From the NCBI RefSeq assembly GCF_008704795.1, contig NZ_CP023690.1, positions 3,978,501 to 4,042,500 of the forward strand: 64,000 nt of DNA, written 5' to 3'. Of this stretch, positions 1-8,083 are shown piece after piece. The DNA comes from Streptomyces spectabilis. GTDB taxonomy: Bacteria > Actinomycetota > Actinomycetes > Streptomycetales > Streptomycetaceae. Position numbers and translations under genes: made by a program. Numbering within the stretch: the stretch's first letter is position 1; each line of letters begins with the position of its first letter. The notes under the pieces are model-generated. The model ran no database searches and was not told where the DNA came from. It was given only the letters and a program-made list of their open reading frames with translations.

Positions 1-282
1 GGTGGCGTCACCGAGCGGTCGTGAACATTTATCACGACCGTCACAGTGATCGAATGAGTCAGTTGTGGTGCACACCACAGGAAGAAGCGGACAAAGCTCC
101 CATTGGCCTGCATACACGGACAGTGTGGTGACGCGATCGTTATCCGGATTTGAGCGTCCGTTGAGCGAACGTCCACGATCTTCAAGAAGAGGTCACACGG
201 ACGCCGGGAAACCGTCACCCGGTCCGACAGAAAACCTTCACACCGGCCATCGGAAGAACTTCACGCCCGGCCGGATCGCGCC
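1..282. other. Left-edge intergenic region with inverted repeats
   Basis: No convincing gene is seen here. The region lies downstream of the DUF2017 gene, which is on the minus strand. It holds two inverted repeats: 9-bp arms CGGTCGTGA/TCACGACCG at 16-24 and 32-40 with a 7-nt AT-rich loop, and 7-bp arms TGTGGTG/CACCACA at 64-70 and 73-79. Neither is followed by a T-tract, so they look more like operators or promoter-proximal sites of a gene to the left than terminators. A 105-codon reading frame at 65-382 runs into the DUF2017 gene and has no family signature, so it is not called. Confidence 0.4.
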
Positions 283-891
283 TCACCCGGTCAGGGTGTC
301 GACCAAGGTCTCCTGGAGGCCTCCCAGCCAGAGGTACGCCATCACCATCGGCTTGCGCGGGTCGGAGTCCGGAAGGCGGTAGAGGATGTCGGTGTCCTCC
401 TCGTCGGTCACCTCCAGGCGGGTGCCGATCGCGAGCCGCAGGTCGTTGAGCGCGCCGAGCCAGCGGCGCGAGTCGTCGACGGACAGCTTCAGGACGGCGC
501 CGCCCTCGCCCGCGACGGTCAGCGCGTCCAGGCAGCGGATCACCGCGAGGGCGTCCTCCCGCTTGCGCGCCCGCAGGTCGTTCTCGGTGAAGCGGCGGAA
601 CTCCGCGGAGTACGAACGCAGTTCGGCGGCCTGCGCCTCGGAGGCGCCCTCGCTGCCGGGGCCGCCGTACGCGTCCGGGAGCAGCCGCTTGAGCACCGGG
701 TCGGCGGGCGGCTCGCTCGGGCCCGGCGCGAACAGCTCGGCGAAGAGGTCGCCGTCGTCGCCCGCGGGCTCGTCGCCGGGGCCGATCAGCTCCAGGAGCT
801 GCACGGCGAGGGAGCGGATGATGGAGATCTCGACCTCGTCGAGCGCGACGGCCGCGCCGCCCCCCGGGATCGGTTCGAAGTGTCCTGGCAT
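283..891 (-). CDS. DUF2017 family protein
   Basis: Conserved actinobacterial protein of unknown function, about 202 residues, encoded immediately downstream of clpS on the same strand. A longer start at 933 exists, but it would overlap clpS by about 31 nt, and the product from 891 begins with the typical MPGHFEP form. The N-terminal part reads DEVEISIIRSLAVQLLEL and the C-terminal part contains RRWLGALNDLRLAIGTR, both characteristic of the family. There is no signal peptide or membrane segment. The constant pairing with clpS suggests a link to Clp-dependent proteolysis, but that is inference from neighbourhood only. Confidence 0.85.
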   Translation of the reverse strand: MPGHFEPIPGGGAAVALDEVEISIIRSLAVQLLELIGPGDEPAGDDGDLFAELFAPGPSEPPADPVLKRLLPDAYGGPGSEGASEAQAAELRSYSAEFRRFTENDLRARKREDALAVIRCLDALTVAGEGGAVLKLSVDDSRRWLGALNDLRLAIGTRLEVTDEEDTDILYRLPDSDPRKPMVMAYLWLGGLQETLVDTLTG

Positions 892-902
892 GGGTCGCGT
901 CG

Positions 903-1220
903 CTACTTCCGGTCCTGCTGGAGGGTCGCCCACAGTCCGTACCCGTGCATCGCCTGCACGTCGCGCTCCATCTCCTCGCGGGATCCCGCGGAGACGACGG
1001 CGCGGCCCTTGTGGTGGACGTCGAGCATGAGCTTGGTCGCCTTGTCCTTGGAGTACCCGAAGTACGTCTGGAAGACATACGTCACGTAGCTCATGAGATT
1101 CACCGGGTCGTTGTGCACCAGGGTGATCCAGGGGACGTCGGGTTCGGGGACGGCGAAGGTCTCTTCGTCCGCGTCCGGGCGGGTGATCTCTGCAGGAGCC
1201 GCGCTACTCACTTGTCCCAT
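903..1220 (-). CDS. clpS: ATP-dependent Clp protease adaptor ClpS
   Basis: ClpS binds the N-domain of the Clp ATPase and delivers N-end-rule substrates. The conserved core is clear: [20 protein letters not shown] followed by [17 protein letters not shown] and a C-terminal helix. The DPVNLM stretch forms the substrate and ClpA/ClpC-binding surface. The start at 1220 (MGQVSS) gives 105 residues, close to the family length; an upstream ATG at 1247 would add nine unconserved residues. It is transcribed divergently from pncB and heads a two-gene unit with the DUF2017 gene, 11 nt downstream. Confidence 0.95.
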   Translation of the reverse strand: MGQVSSAAPAEITRPDADEETFAVPEPDVPWITLVHNDPVNLMSYVTYVFQTYFGYSKDKATKLMLDVHHKGRAVVSAGSREEMERDVQAMHGYGLWATLQQDRK

Positions 1221-1279
1221 GCTGCCACCCGCCGGGCCCCATCGCACAAACGGACCCCCGAAATCGTCAGAGTGACGAG

Positions 1280-2635
1280 ATGAGGGGTAGCATCCGTCAT
1301 ATGAACTCTGGGGAGCATGATCTGGGGCTTCCGGTCGACGTGCCGTCGACTGCGCTCTTCACGGATCACTACGAGTTGACGATGCTGCAGGGCACCCTCA
1401 AGTCCGGTGCCGCGCACCGCCGCTCGGTCTTCGAGGTGTTCACGCGCCGCCTGCCCGAGGGCCGCCGCTACGGAGTGGTCGCCGGGACCGGCCGGGTCCT
1501 GGACGCCGTCGAGAACTTCCGCTTCGACGCGGACGTCCTCTCCTTCCTGCGCGAGCGCGGCGTCGTCGACGAGCCGACGCTCCAGTGGCTCGCCTCCTAC
1601 CGCTTCAGCGGGGACGTGTGGGGCTATCCGGAGGGCGAGGTGTACTTCCCCGGCTCCCCGATCCTGCGGGTCGAGGGCAGCTTCGCGGAGTGCGTGCTCC
1701 TGGAGACCGTGATCCTCTCGATCCTCAACCACGACTCGGCCATCGCGGCGGCCGCGTCCCGGATGGCCTCCGCGGCGGGCGGGCGGCCGCTGATCGAGAT
1801 GGGCGCGCGCCGCACCCACGAGCTGGCCGCCGTCGCGGCCTCCCGGGCCGCCTACGTGGGCGGCTTCACCACCACCTCGGACCTCGCCGCCGGGTTCCGC
1901 TACGGCATCCCGACCGTCGGCACCTCCGCACACGCCTTCACCCTCGTCCACGACAGCGAGCGCGACGCCTTCCGCGCCCAGGTGGACTCCCTCGGCCGCG
2001 GCACGACGCTGCTCGTCGACACCTACGACGTCGGCGAGGCCGTCCGCATGGCCGTCGAGATCGCGGGCCCGGACCTCGGCGCCGTCCGCATCGACTCCGG
2101 CGACCTCCTCCTGGTCGCGCACCGGGTGCGGCAGCAGCTGGACGAGCTCGGGGCCACCGACACCCGGATCGTCGTCACCTCCGATTTGGACGAGTACGCC
2201 ATCGCCTCGCTCGCGGCGGCGCCCGTGGACGCGTACGGCGTGGGCACCCAGCTCGTCACCGGGTCCGGGCACCCCACCTGCTCCATGGTCTACAAGCTGG
2301 TCGCCCGCGCCCGCTCCGCCGATCCGAAGGCGCCCCTCGAACCGGTCGCGAAGAAGTCGCTCGGCGCCAAGTCGTCCCTGGGCGGCCGCAAGTGGGCCGC
2401 GCGCCGCCCCGACGCCCAGGGGGCCGCCGAGGCCGAGGTCGTCGGCACCGGCCCGGTGCCCGCGGACCTCGTCGACCACCAGCTGCACGTCGAGCTCATC
2501 AAGGGCGGCGAGGTGCTCGCCCGTGAGCCCCTGGACACCGTCCGCGACCGGCACGCGGCGGCGCGGGCCTCGCTGCCGCTGTCGGCCACCCAGCTGTCGC
2601 GGGGCGAGGCCGTCATCCCCACGGAGTTCGTGTGA
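1280..2635 (+). CDS. pncB: Nicotinate phosphoribosyltransferase
   Basis: First step of the Preiss-Handler NAD salvage route: nicotinate + PRPP + ATP to nicotinate mononucleotide. Visible signatures are FTDHYELTM near the N-terminus, [17 protein letters not shown], the [20 protein letters not shown] stretch and VRIDSGDL (phosphate binding). Length (451 residues) is normal. Two starts are possible: ATG at 1280 or ATG at 1301 ([10 protein letters not shown]), the latter preceded by GAGGGG. It is followed 86 nt downstream by pncA, so the two likely act as a nicotinamide-to-NaMN salvage unit. Confidence 0.95.
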   Translation: MRGSIRHMNSGEHDLGLPVDVPSTALFTDHYELTMLQGTLKSGAAHRRSVFEVFTRRLPEGRRYGVVAGTGRVLDAVENFRFDADVLSFLRERGVVDEPTLQWLASYRFSGDVWGYPEGEVYFPGSPILRVEGSFAECVLLETVILSILNHDSAIAAAASRMASAAGGRPLIEMGARRTHELAAVAASRAAYVGGFTTTSDLAAGFRYGIPTVGTSAHAFTLVHDSERDAFRAQVDSLGRGTTLLVDTYDVGEAVRMAVEIAGPDLGAVRIDSGDLLLVAHRVRQQLDELGATDTRIVVTSDLDEYAIASLAAAPVDAYGVGTQLVTGSGHPTCSMVYKLVARARSADPKAPLEPVAKKSLGAKSSLGGRKWAARRPDAQGAAEAEVVGTGPVPADLVDHQLHVELIKGGEVLAREPLDTVRDRHAAARASLPLSATQLSRGEAVIPTEFV

Positions 2636-2721
2636 GCCCGGGTCCGGGCGCCGACGCCCCCTCCCGCAACGGTCGTGAAGTCTCTACGCTCGGTTCATCC
2701 AGCTAACGAAGGACACCCGCC

Positions 2722-3306
2722 ATGCGCCGCGCCCTGATCGTCGTAGACGTACAGAACGACTTCTGCGAGGGGGGCAGCCTCGCGGTGGCGGGCGGCGCGG
2801 ACGTGGCCGCCGCCATCACCGACCTCATCGGCCAGAGCCCGGCCTGCTACCGCCACGTCGTGGCCACCCGTGACCACCACATCGCCCCGGGCGACCACTT
2901 CTCCGCCGAGCCCGACTACGTCGACTCCTGGCCGCCGCACTGCGTGGCCGGGACCGAGGGCGTCGGCTTCCACCCGAACTTCGCGCCCGCCGTGGCCTCC
3001 GGGGCCGTCGACGCCGTCTTCTCCAAGGGGGAGCGCTCGGCGGCGTACTCCGGCTTCGAGGGGACCGACGAGAACGGGATGCCGCTGGCGCGGTGGCTGC
3101 GGGAGCGGCAGGTGCGGGAGGTGGACGTGGTGGGGATCGCCACGGACCACTGCGTGCGGGCCACCGCGCTCGATGCCGCGCGGGAGGGCTTCCGGACCCA
3201 CGTCCTGCTGGACCTCACCGCCGGGGTCGCCGAGGCCACCACGGAACGGGCCCTGGAGGAGCTCCGCGCCGCGGGCGTCGAGCTGACGGGCAAGCCGGTG
3301 GTGTAG
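2722..3306 (+). CDS. pncA: Nicotinamidase
   Basis: Hydrolyses nicotinamide to nicotinate, the substrate of the upstream PncB. This is an isochorismatase-fold cysteine hydrolase with an intact catalytic set: Asp9 in VVDVQNDF, Lys102 in FSKGERS and Cys144 in GIATDHCVRAT. Likely metal ligands are Asp51, His53 and His59 in the TRDHH...GDHF stretch. An AAGGA ribosome-binding site precedes the ATG. Length (194 residues) is typical. A dispersed repeat with a variable stem follows the stop codon (see 3343-3376). Confidence 0.95.
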   Translation: MRRALIVVDVQNDFCEGGSLAVAGGADVAAAITDLIGQSPACYRHVVATRDHHIAPGDHFSAEPDYVDSWPPHCVAGTEGVGFHPNFAPAVASGAVDAVFSKGERSAAYSGFEGTDENGMPLARWLRERQVREVDVVGIATDHCVRATALDAAREGFRTHVLLDLTAGVAEATTERALEELRAAGVELTGKPVV

Positions 3307-3342
3307 CCCACGCGGGGCGCCCCAGGCCCGCACCGGAGATCT

Positions 3343-3376
3343 TTCGGCCCGTCCGGCGTTTGAGGACGAGGCCGAA
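3343..3376 (+). repeat. Dispersed 3'-end repeat, family B, copy 1
   Basis: The 22-nt core CCCGTCCGG-CGTTTGAGGACGA (3348-3369) is flanked by a 7-bp stem, TTCGGCC at 3343-3349 and GGCCGAA at 3370-3376. A second copy with the same core but one base change lies at 47078-47099 on the minus strand. Both sit shortly downstream of a stop codon in sense orientation, here 37 nt after pncA. The element type is familiar from Streptomyces intergenic regions by recall; its function is not known to me, and a transcript-end role is inference. Confidence 0.6.
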
Positions 3377-3407
3377 GGCCGATCAAGCCGGGTGCCGCCC
3401 GCCAGGG

Positions 3408-3728
3408 CTATGCCGCAGCGCCCCGGCGCAGGAGGGCCCTGATCGGGTGCCACAGCTCCTGCGCGCCCTGGGCGGGGGCCGTGCGCCATATGAGGCCGTC
3501 GGGGTGGTGGAGGACCGCCGTGACCTCGTCCGGCGTGGGGGGCTCCGCGTTGCCGCGGAGGTACACCGCCCGCAGGCCGAGGTTCCGCAGCCGGGTCAGG
3601 GCCCGCGCCCGGTTCACGGCGTGCACCAGGACCCGGACCCGCGCGCCCGCCGAGGGGCCCGGGCTCGGAAGGGTCAGCGCCACCACCACACTGCCGTTCG
3701 GCAGCTTGCAGAAGCCTCCTGCGGCCAT
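3408..3728 (-). CDS. Conserved hypothetical protein
   Basis: A 106-residue protein I do not recognise by function. It has a preceding GGGGGTG ribosome-binding site 9 nt from its ATG and codon use like its neighbours. It contains a small alpha/beta-looking core (GARVRVLVHAVNRARALTRLRNLGLRAVYLRG) followed by DEVTAVLHHPDGLIWR. There is no signal peptide, membrane helix or metal motif. It lies downstream of the M6 protease gene on the same strand, separated by a terminator-like hairpin, so it is probably transcribed on its own. Confidence 0.65.
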   Translation of the reverse strand: MAAGGFCKLPNGSVVVALTLPSPGPSAGARVRVLVHAVNRARALTRLRNLGLRAVYLRGNAEPPTPDEVTAVLHHPDGLIWRTAPAQGAQELWHPIRALLRRGAAA

Positions 3729-3792
3729 GCTGTGTCACACCCCCGTGAGACGTCGCGTCAATAAGGAATCCACAGCACGCACCTAAACACGA

Positions 3793-3824
3793 ACGGCCGC
3801 CGCCCGCTAGAGGGCGACGGCCGT
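3793..3824 (-). terminator. Terminator of the M6 protease gene
   Basis: A 13-bp stem with a single mismatch (3793-3805 against 3812-3824) and a 6-nt loop lies 40 nt beyond the stop of the minus-strand protease gene. No long T-tract follows, as is usual in high-GC actinobacteria. Confidence 0.65.
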
Positions 3825-3863
3825 CCGGTCAGAAATACGCCTCTGACCTGGGCGAATGCGAAA

Positions 3864-6299
3864 CTATCGCACGGAGGGGCCCACCCGGACCGTGATCGAG
3901 GAGCCGTCCTTCGGCTGCTTCACGATCTGGATCTTGGTGTTGGTGTCAGTGACCTTGACGCTGCCCGTGGGGTTCTCCGGGTACCAGTAGGTGCCCTTGT
4001 GGTCGTCGAAGGCCGAGACGCCCGCGCGCGACTTCAGCTTCAGCGCGACGTCCGCGTTGTGGAGCGTGAAGGCGTCGGTGCGGTACTTCGAGAACGGCGC
4101 GTCGTACGGCTGGATCTTGTTCCGCAGGAGCGAGCCGTCCTTCCACTTCAGCGGCTTGGCGTGCGCGTCCACCGGCAGGATCAGACCCTTGCCGTGGTGC
4201 TTGCTGACGTTGTTGTCCTTCTGGGAGGTGTCCCACTGCCAGACCAACAGGCCGGTCTGGTACGGGTAGTGCTCCACCCAGTCGGGGCGCGAGGCGAAAC
4301 CGAAGTTGTACGGACCGGCCTTGAGGGTCTTGTCGTACGACACGTACTGGCGGTTCTCGGCGAGGTAGTACTGGTCGTACTTCTTCGTGAAGGACTCGCC
4401 GATGCGCGAGAAGCCCTTCACCTTCCAGCCGTTGTCGCCGTTCTCGGCACCGTCGGTGAACAGCTTGGCGCCGTCCGCGGTCAGCGTGACCTGGTCGGCG
4501 GTGAAGCCCTTGAGCGAGGTGCCGCCGTCCGTGGCGTAGCGGAAGCGGACGTCGATCTTCTTGCCCGCGTAGGCGTCGAGCGGGTAGACGAGCTTCTGGT
4601 ACTTCGTCGACGAGCCGGTGAGCGCGGGCTTGTCGCCGCCGTCACGGGTGATCTGCTTGCCGTCGGCGGTGCCGTCGACCGGCGTGAAGGAGGCGCCGCC
4701 GTCCGTCGAGACCTCGGCGTAGAGGTAGTCGTAGTTCCGCTCGATGTCCCACCAGCCGTCCAGGGACAGCTCGGCCTTGGACTTGCCGGTGAGGTCGACG
4801 GACCGGGTCAGGGTGTTCCTGAGGTCGTCGTCCTGGCCGCTCCACCACTGGTTGGCGCCCTCGGTGGGCTTCACGACCGTCGTGGTGACCGACTTCTTGG
4901 GCAGCTTGACGAGCAGCGCCTGCTTGTTGCGGGTGTTGTACTCGGCGACGCCCAGCTTGTGCGTGGACTTCGTCGCGGCCTTCGCCTTGGCGTAGTTGAG
5001 CCAGCCCAGCTGGTACTTGTCCCAGGCGGTCATGTCGCCGGGCAGGTCGCCGATCGCGTCCTTGGCGGTGCCGAGCCAGGAGCCGGCCGACATCAGCGAC
5101 CAGAAGCCGACGGAGTTCTCACCGGCCGCGCCCGGGCCCGTGGTGTCGTACAGGTCCGGCAGGCCGAGGTCGTGGCCGTACTCGTGGGCGAAGACGCCGA
5201 GGCCGCCGTTCTCCGGCTGCATGGTGTAGTCGCCGACCCAGATGCCGGACTTGCCGATCTGGGTGCCGCCCGACTTGTTGTTGCCGGGGCCCGTCTTGCC
5301 CGCGTCGTCGCCGTAGGCGTACCAGCGGTGCGCCCACAGGGCGTTCGTGCCCTCGGCGCCGCCGCCCGCGGACTCGTCCTCACCGGCGTGGACGATCTGG
5401 AAGTGGTCGATGTAGCCGTCGGGCTCGTTGAAGTTGCCGTCGTTGTCGAAGTCGTAGCGGTCCCACTTGTCGTACTTCGCGAGGTCCGCCTTGATCTGGG
5501 CGTCCGTGCGGCCCTTGGCCTTCTGGTCCTTCTCCCAGGCCGTGACGCCGTCGCGCACCGCGTCCCAGACGTTGGCGCAGTTGGTGTCGCCGCAGTAGTT
5601 CGAGCCGTAACGGGCCTCGTTGTAGTCGACCTTGACCCAGTCGGAGACCGTGCCCTCGACGGAGTAGCGCCCGGAGGAGGTCTTCTCGTAGTACGTCTTC
5701 AGCGAGTGCTTGGTCTTGCCCTTGCTGTCCTTGCCCTTGCCGAAGTACAGGTCCTGGAAGTGCTTGCGGTTGTAATCGGCTTGCCAGGCCGTGCTGTTGT
5801 CCTTCGCACGGTCCGGCTTGGCTATCTTGTTGTGCTGCGGGCCGGGCTCGCCGCCGTACTTCTTGACCGGCTGCTGGGGGCCGTCGGGACCGTCCGGGTC
5901 GTACAGGGTGGTGTCGTCCACCTTGTCCCCGAACTCCACCAGGATCGTGAAGATCTTGTCGGTCTTCTCGCGACCCAGCTCGACGTACTTCTTGTCGTCG
6001 AGCTTGACGACGTTGGATCCGCCGCGCTTCTCGACCTCGGCCTCGCCCGACACGACCTGTTCGAGGGCCGCCCTGCGCTGCTGGGCCTGCTGCTTGCTGA
6101 AGGGCCCGTCCAGGTCGTGGTCGACGCCCGTCTTGGCGTCCGCCGGGTCGCGGCGGTCAACGGCCTGCCCGTCCTTGGCCGAGGGCGCCTTCGCGCCGTC
6201 GTCGGCAGCCGCCACCCCGTATGCCGAGAACGTCGCGGTGGCCGCGGCCACCGCGACCGCGGCAGCCGCCGCACGGAACGTCCGTCTCTTGAGTCTCAC
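3864..6299 (-). CDS. Secreted M6-family (immune inhibitor A-like) metalloprotease
   Basis: Zinc endopeptidase secreted to degrade extracellular proteins. The catalytic HExxH motif with downstream residues is seen in VFAHEYGHDLGLPDLYD. After it come the usual beta-rich, calcium-associated domains containing WWSGQDDDLRNTL. The start is taken as GTG at 6299, preceded by GGGGGAGGA, giving about 811 residues. The N-terminus RLKRRTFRAAAAAVAVAAA is a Sec signal peptide, cleaved near AAADD. A pro-region of about 100 Lys/Asp-rich residues follows. Family members act on host or competitor proteins in other bacteria; here a nutritional or developmental role is equally plausible. Confidence 0.93.
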   Translation of the reverse strand: MRLKRRTFRAAAAAVAVAAATATFSAYGVAAADDGAKAPSAKDGQAVDRRDPADAKTGVDHDLDGPFSKQQAQQRRAALEQVVSGEAEVEKRGGSNVVKLDDKKYVELGREKTDKIFTILVEFGDKVDDTTLYDPDGPDGPQQPVKKYGGEPGPQHNKIAKPDRAKDNSTAWQADYNRKHFQDLYFGKGKDSKGKTKHSLKTYYEKTSSGRYSVEGTVSDWVKVDYNEARYGSNYCGDTNCANVWDAVRDGVTAWEKDQKAKGRTDAQIKADLAKYDKWDRYDFDNDGNFNEPDGYIDHFQIVHAGEDESAGGGAEGTNALWAHRWYAYGDDAGKTGPGNNKSGGTQIGKSGIWVGDYTMQPENGGLGVFAHEYGHDLGLPDLYDTTGPGAAGENSVGFWSLMSAGSWLGTAKDAIGDLPGDMTAWDKYQLGWLNYAKAKAATKSTHKLGVAEYNTRNKQALLVKLPKKSVTTTVVKPTEGANQWWSGQDDDLRNTLTRSVDLTGKSKAELSLDGWWDIERNYDYLYAEVSTDGGASFTPVDGTADGKQITRDGGDKPALTGSSTKYQKLVYPLDAYAGKKIDVRFRYATDGGTSLKGFTADQVTLTADGAKLFTDGAENGDNGWKVKGFSRIGESFTKKYDQYYLAENRQYVSYDKTLKAGPYNFGFASRPDWVEHYPYQTGLLVWQWDTSQKDNNVSKHHGKGLILPVDAHAKPLKWKDGSLLRNKIQPYDAPFSKYRTDAFTLHNADVALKLKSRAGVSAFDDHKGTYWYPENPTGSVKVTDTNTKIQIVKQPKDGSSITVRVGPSVR

Positions 6300-6817
6300 T
6301 TGATGGATTCCTCCCCCGCGCCCGCCGCGGACCGGAGGGGTCCCGGTCAAGGAGGTCCGCGCGCGGTAAGCGCGTCATAAGTGACGACATTCGACCGGAG
6401 GGTGAAGAGAAAAGACAGACCTTGACTTGAACAGGCCAAATGCTCTATGCAGACCCGCTTGTCCAGTATCCGGACGCATGCGGCGTGTGGCCGCGGCACG
6501 ACCGAGCGGCATATTGCATCGTCAACCGGCGCGTGCGACCGTCCAGTTGATGGAATGCATGAATCTATGCGCCCCCCGTGCCTCGGCACCGTGGGTAAGG
6601 TCACGCTTACCACACGGTCGCCTCGGGCATGCAGGCAAATAGAGCCAGACCCTGGAGAACGGCGCCAAATCAACGGCAGGCGCGGGTGCTCAGCAAGGCA
6701 TCCAAGCTGACGCCAAAAGGCCCCCTTCGATTCGTATACGTTCCGCTATGCCCCACCCACAACCCCCATAGCCCCAGGATCACCCCCGCATCCGCTGTCC
6801 CGAGGACGGATCACGCC
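6300..6817. other. Divergent regulatory region between protease and membrane-protein genes
   Basis: A 518-nt stretch without a convincing gene; the reading frames in it lack RBS and family signatures. It carries the promoter of the secreted protease on the minus strand and that of the small membrane protein on the plus strand. Base composition is clearly lower in GC than its surroundings between about 6360 and 6480. A sequence close to the iron-regulator (DmdR/IdeR) box is at 6596-6614 and is listed separately. Confidence 0.6.
6596..6614. promoter_or_regulatory. Candidate iron box (DmdR/IdeR-type)
   Basis: TAAGGTCACGCTTACCACA matches the recalled actinobacterial iron-box pattern TnAGGTnAGnCTnACCTnA at all defined positions except two. 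Its inner arms GGTAAG (6594-6599) and CTTACC (6606-6611) form an exact inverted repeat. It is about 200 nt upstream of the gene at 6818 and about 300 nt upstream of the secreted protease, so the regulated gene is unclear. Confidence 0.4.
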
Positions 6818-7138
6818 ATGTCTCGCCCCATGCCTCGTCCGACCGTCGCACAGCTCTCGTATGGTTCCGCGACCGTCATCTGTTCCACCCTCGCCATGCT
6901 GCTGCTCTCGCAGGCGACGTCACCACCGGGAATCGCGGTCATAGCCCTTGCCGCGCTCGGGCTGGGACTGCTCGTCGCCTTAACGGTTCCGCTGCCGAAA
7001 CCGGCGCGGGGCGGGGCCACCGCCGCCGCCCCGGCCGCGCACCAGGTCCCGGCCCGGCGCACGGTCATCGCGCCCGGGCCGGCGCGGGACCGGGCCGCCA
7101 CGGCCTCCGCCTCCGTACGGGAACCCGCCGGACCCTGA
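6818..7138 (+). CDS. Small two-helix membrane protein, hypothetical
   Basis: About 106 residues. The ATG at 6818 has GAGGACGGA seven to fifteen nt upstream, and coding begins MSRPMPRPTVAQLSYGS. Two hydrophobic segments follow (roughly residues 15-32 and 38-57), then a Pro/Ala/Arg-rich C-terminal tail. I do not recognise a functional family; similar short proteins occur in Streptomyces. It is isolated between the protease regulatory region and an RDD gene on the other strand. Confidence 0.65.
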   Translation: MSRPMPRPTVAQLSYGSATVICSTLAMLLLSQATSPPGIAVIALAALGLGLLVALTVPLPKPARGGATAAAPAAHQVPARRTVIAPGPARDRAATASASVREPAGP

Positions 7139-7282
7139 CGGCTCCCCACGGACAAACGCATACAGAACCGGCGGGTTCGTGAACCACCCTCACGAACCCG
7201 CCGGTTGACGAGCGCCCCTGCCGCGCGGGCGTCGCCTCCGCCTGCCCGGCGGCCTCGCGTCCGACCCGCCGCCGCGGGCCGC

Positions 7283-7933
7283 TCAGCCCGTGCTGACCAC
7301 CACGGTCTTGGCCGCCTTGTCGTGCAGGCCCTGTTTGTACGGCTTGTCGAAGAAGCTCCAGCCGCCGCAGATCGCCGTCCAGACGCACGCGCAGCAGAAC
7401 GCGAACGGCACCCAGAGGACCGCGGCGCGGGCGAGCGCCGACTGGAGGGTGGGCGTGGCCCCGTCGTTGAGGTTCGCCACCCGCATGCCCAGCCACTTCT
7501 TCCCCAGCGTCTGGCCGGACTTGGAGATGAAGTAACTGTCGTACGCGATGTACAGCACGGCGGCGAGCAGCGACTGGCCGAACGACTTGCCCGCGTCCAC
7601 CTTGTCCGGGTCCAGGTCGTACTCGTGCGTGCCGAAGAGCCACGAGAGCGCCCAGACGACGATGCCGACGAGGACCATGTCGATGATGCGGGCGAGGACG
7701 CGCTTGCCGCTGTCCGCCAGCGGGGGCATGCCCGAGAGCGGGTCCTGGCCGCCGTAGGGGTCGCCGCCGTAGGGCGGCGGGGGCGGGGCGCCGCCGCCCG
7801 GGCCTCCGGCGCCCGGCGGCGGGGTGTCGTAGGGGGACCCCGCGCCGCTGCCCGGCGGGGGCGGCTGCTTCTTGAACGGATCGTTGTCGTCGGGGTCCGG
7901 TCCGGTCGGGTAGGGCGGCGGTTCGGTGCTCAT
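7283..7933 (-). CDS. RDD family membrane protein
   Basis: Integral membrane protein of unknown transport or scaffold role. The first ~85 residues are Pro/Gly/Tyr-rich and probably disordered. The RDD domain begins with ADSGKRVLARIIDMVLVG, holding the conserved Arg and Asp, and includes SGQTLGKKWLGMRVANLN, the second RDD signature. About three membrane segments are visible. The start at 7933 (MSTEPPPYP) has GAGGT upstream. It is the downstream partner of a second RDD gene, with a degenerate dispersed repeat between them. Confidence 0.88.
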   Translation of the reverse strand: MSTEPPPYPTGPDPDDNDPFKKQPPPPGSGAGSPYDTPPPGAGGPGGGAPPPPPYGGDPYGGQDPLSGMPPLADSGKRVLARIIDMVLVGIVVWALSWLFGTHEYDLDPDKVDAGKSFGQSLLAAVLYIAYDSYFISKSGQTLGKKWLGMRVANLNDGATPTLQSALARAAVLWVPFAFCCACVWTAICGGWSFFDKPYKQGLHDKAAKTVVVSTG

Positions 7934-8039
7934 GGGGTGAGTGCACCTCGAAGTGGAAGTCCCTGCATGTGATGAGCGGCTGTCCGGGTTACCCACCAGA
8001 GTGCCGCACCATGGCGTCCGGTGGGTGGGAGTCCGTCGT

Positions 8040-8066
8040 GGCTGGGCGCGCGGTTCCCCGTGCCCC
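8040..8066 (+). repeat. Dispersed repeat family A, degenerate copy 1
   Basis: This 27-nt stretch resembles the family A core (GGCTGGTCGCGCAGTTCCCC and then GCGCCCC) with several substitutions. It lies between the two RDD genes, on the strand opposite to their transcription, unlike the three better copies at 21996, 27977 and 51979. Confidence 0.45.
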
Positions 8067-8083
8067 GTGCGAGGCGCTCCCGG

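Noticed and set aside
65..382. 105-codon frame at the left edge
   Set aside because: No RBS or family signature, and it runs antisense into the DUF2017 gene.
1208..2554. 448-codon frame antisense to pncB
   Set aside because: Low-complexity Gly/Ala/Val/Arg composition typical of a high-GC shadow frame; pncB is unambiguous.
3999..6380. 793-codon frame antisense to the M6 protease
   Set aside because: Composition dominated by Val/Leu/Gly/Arg and no motif; the protease has an HExxH site and signal peptide.
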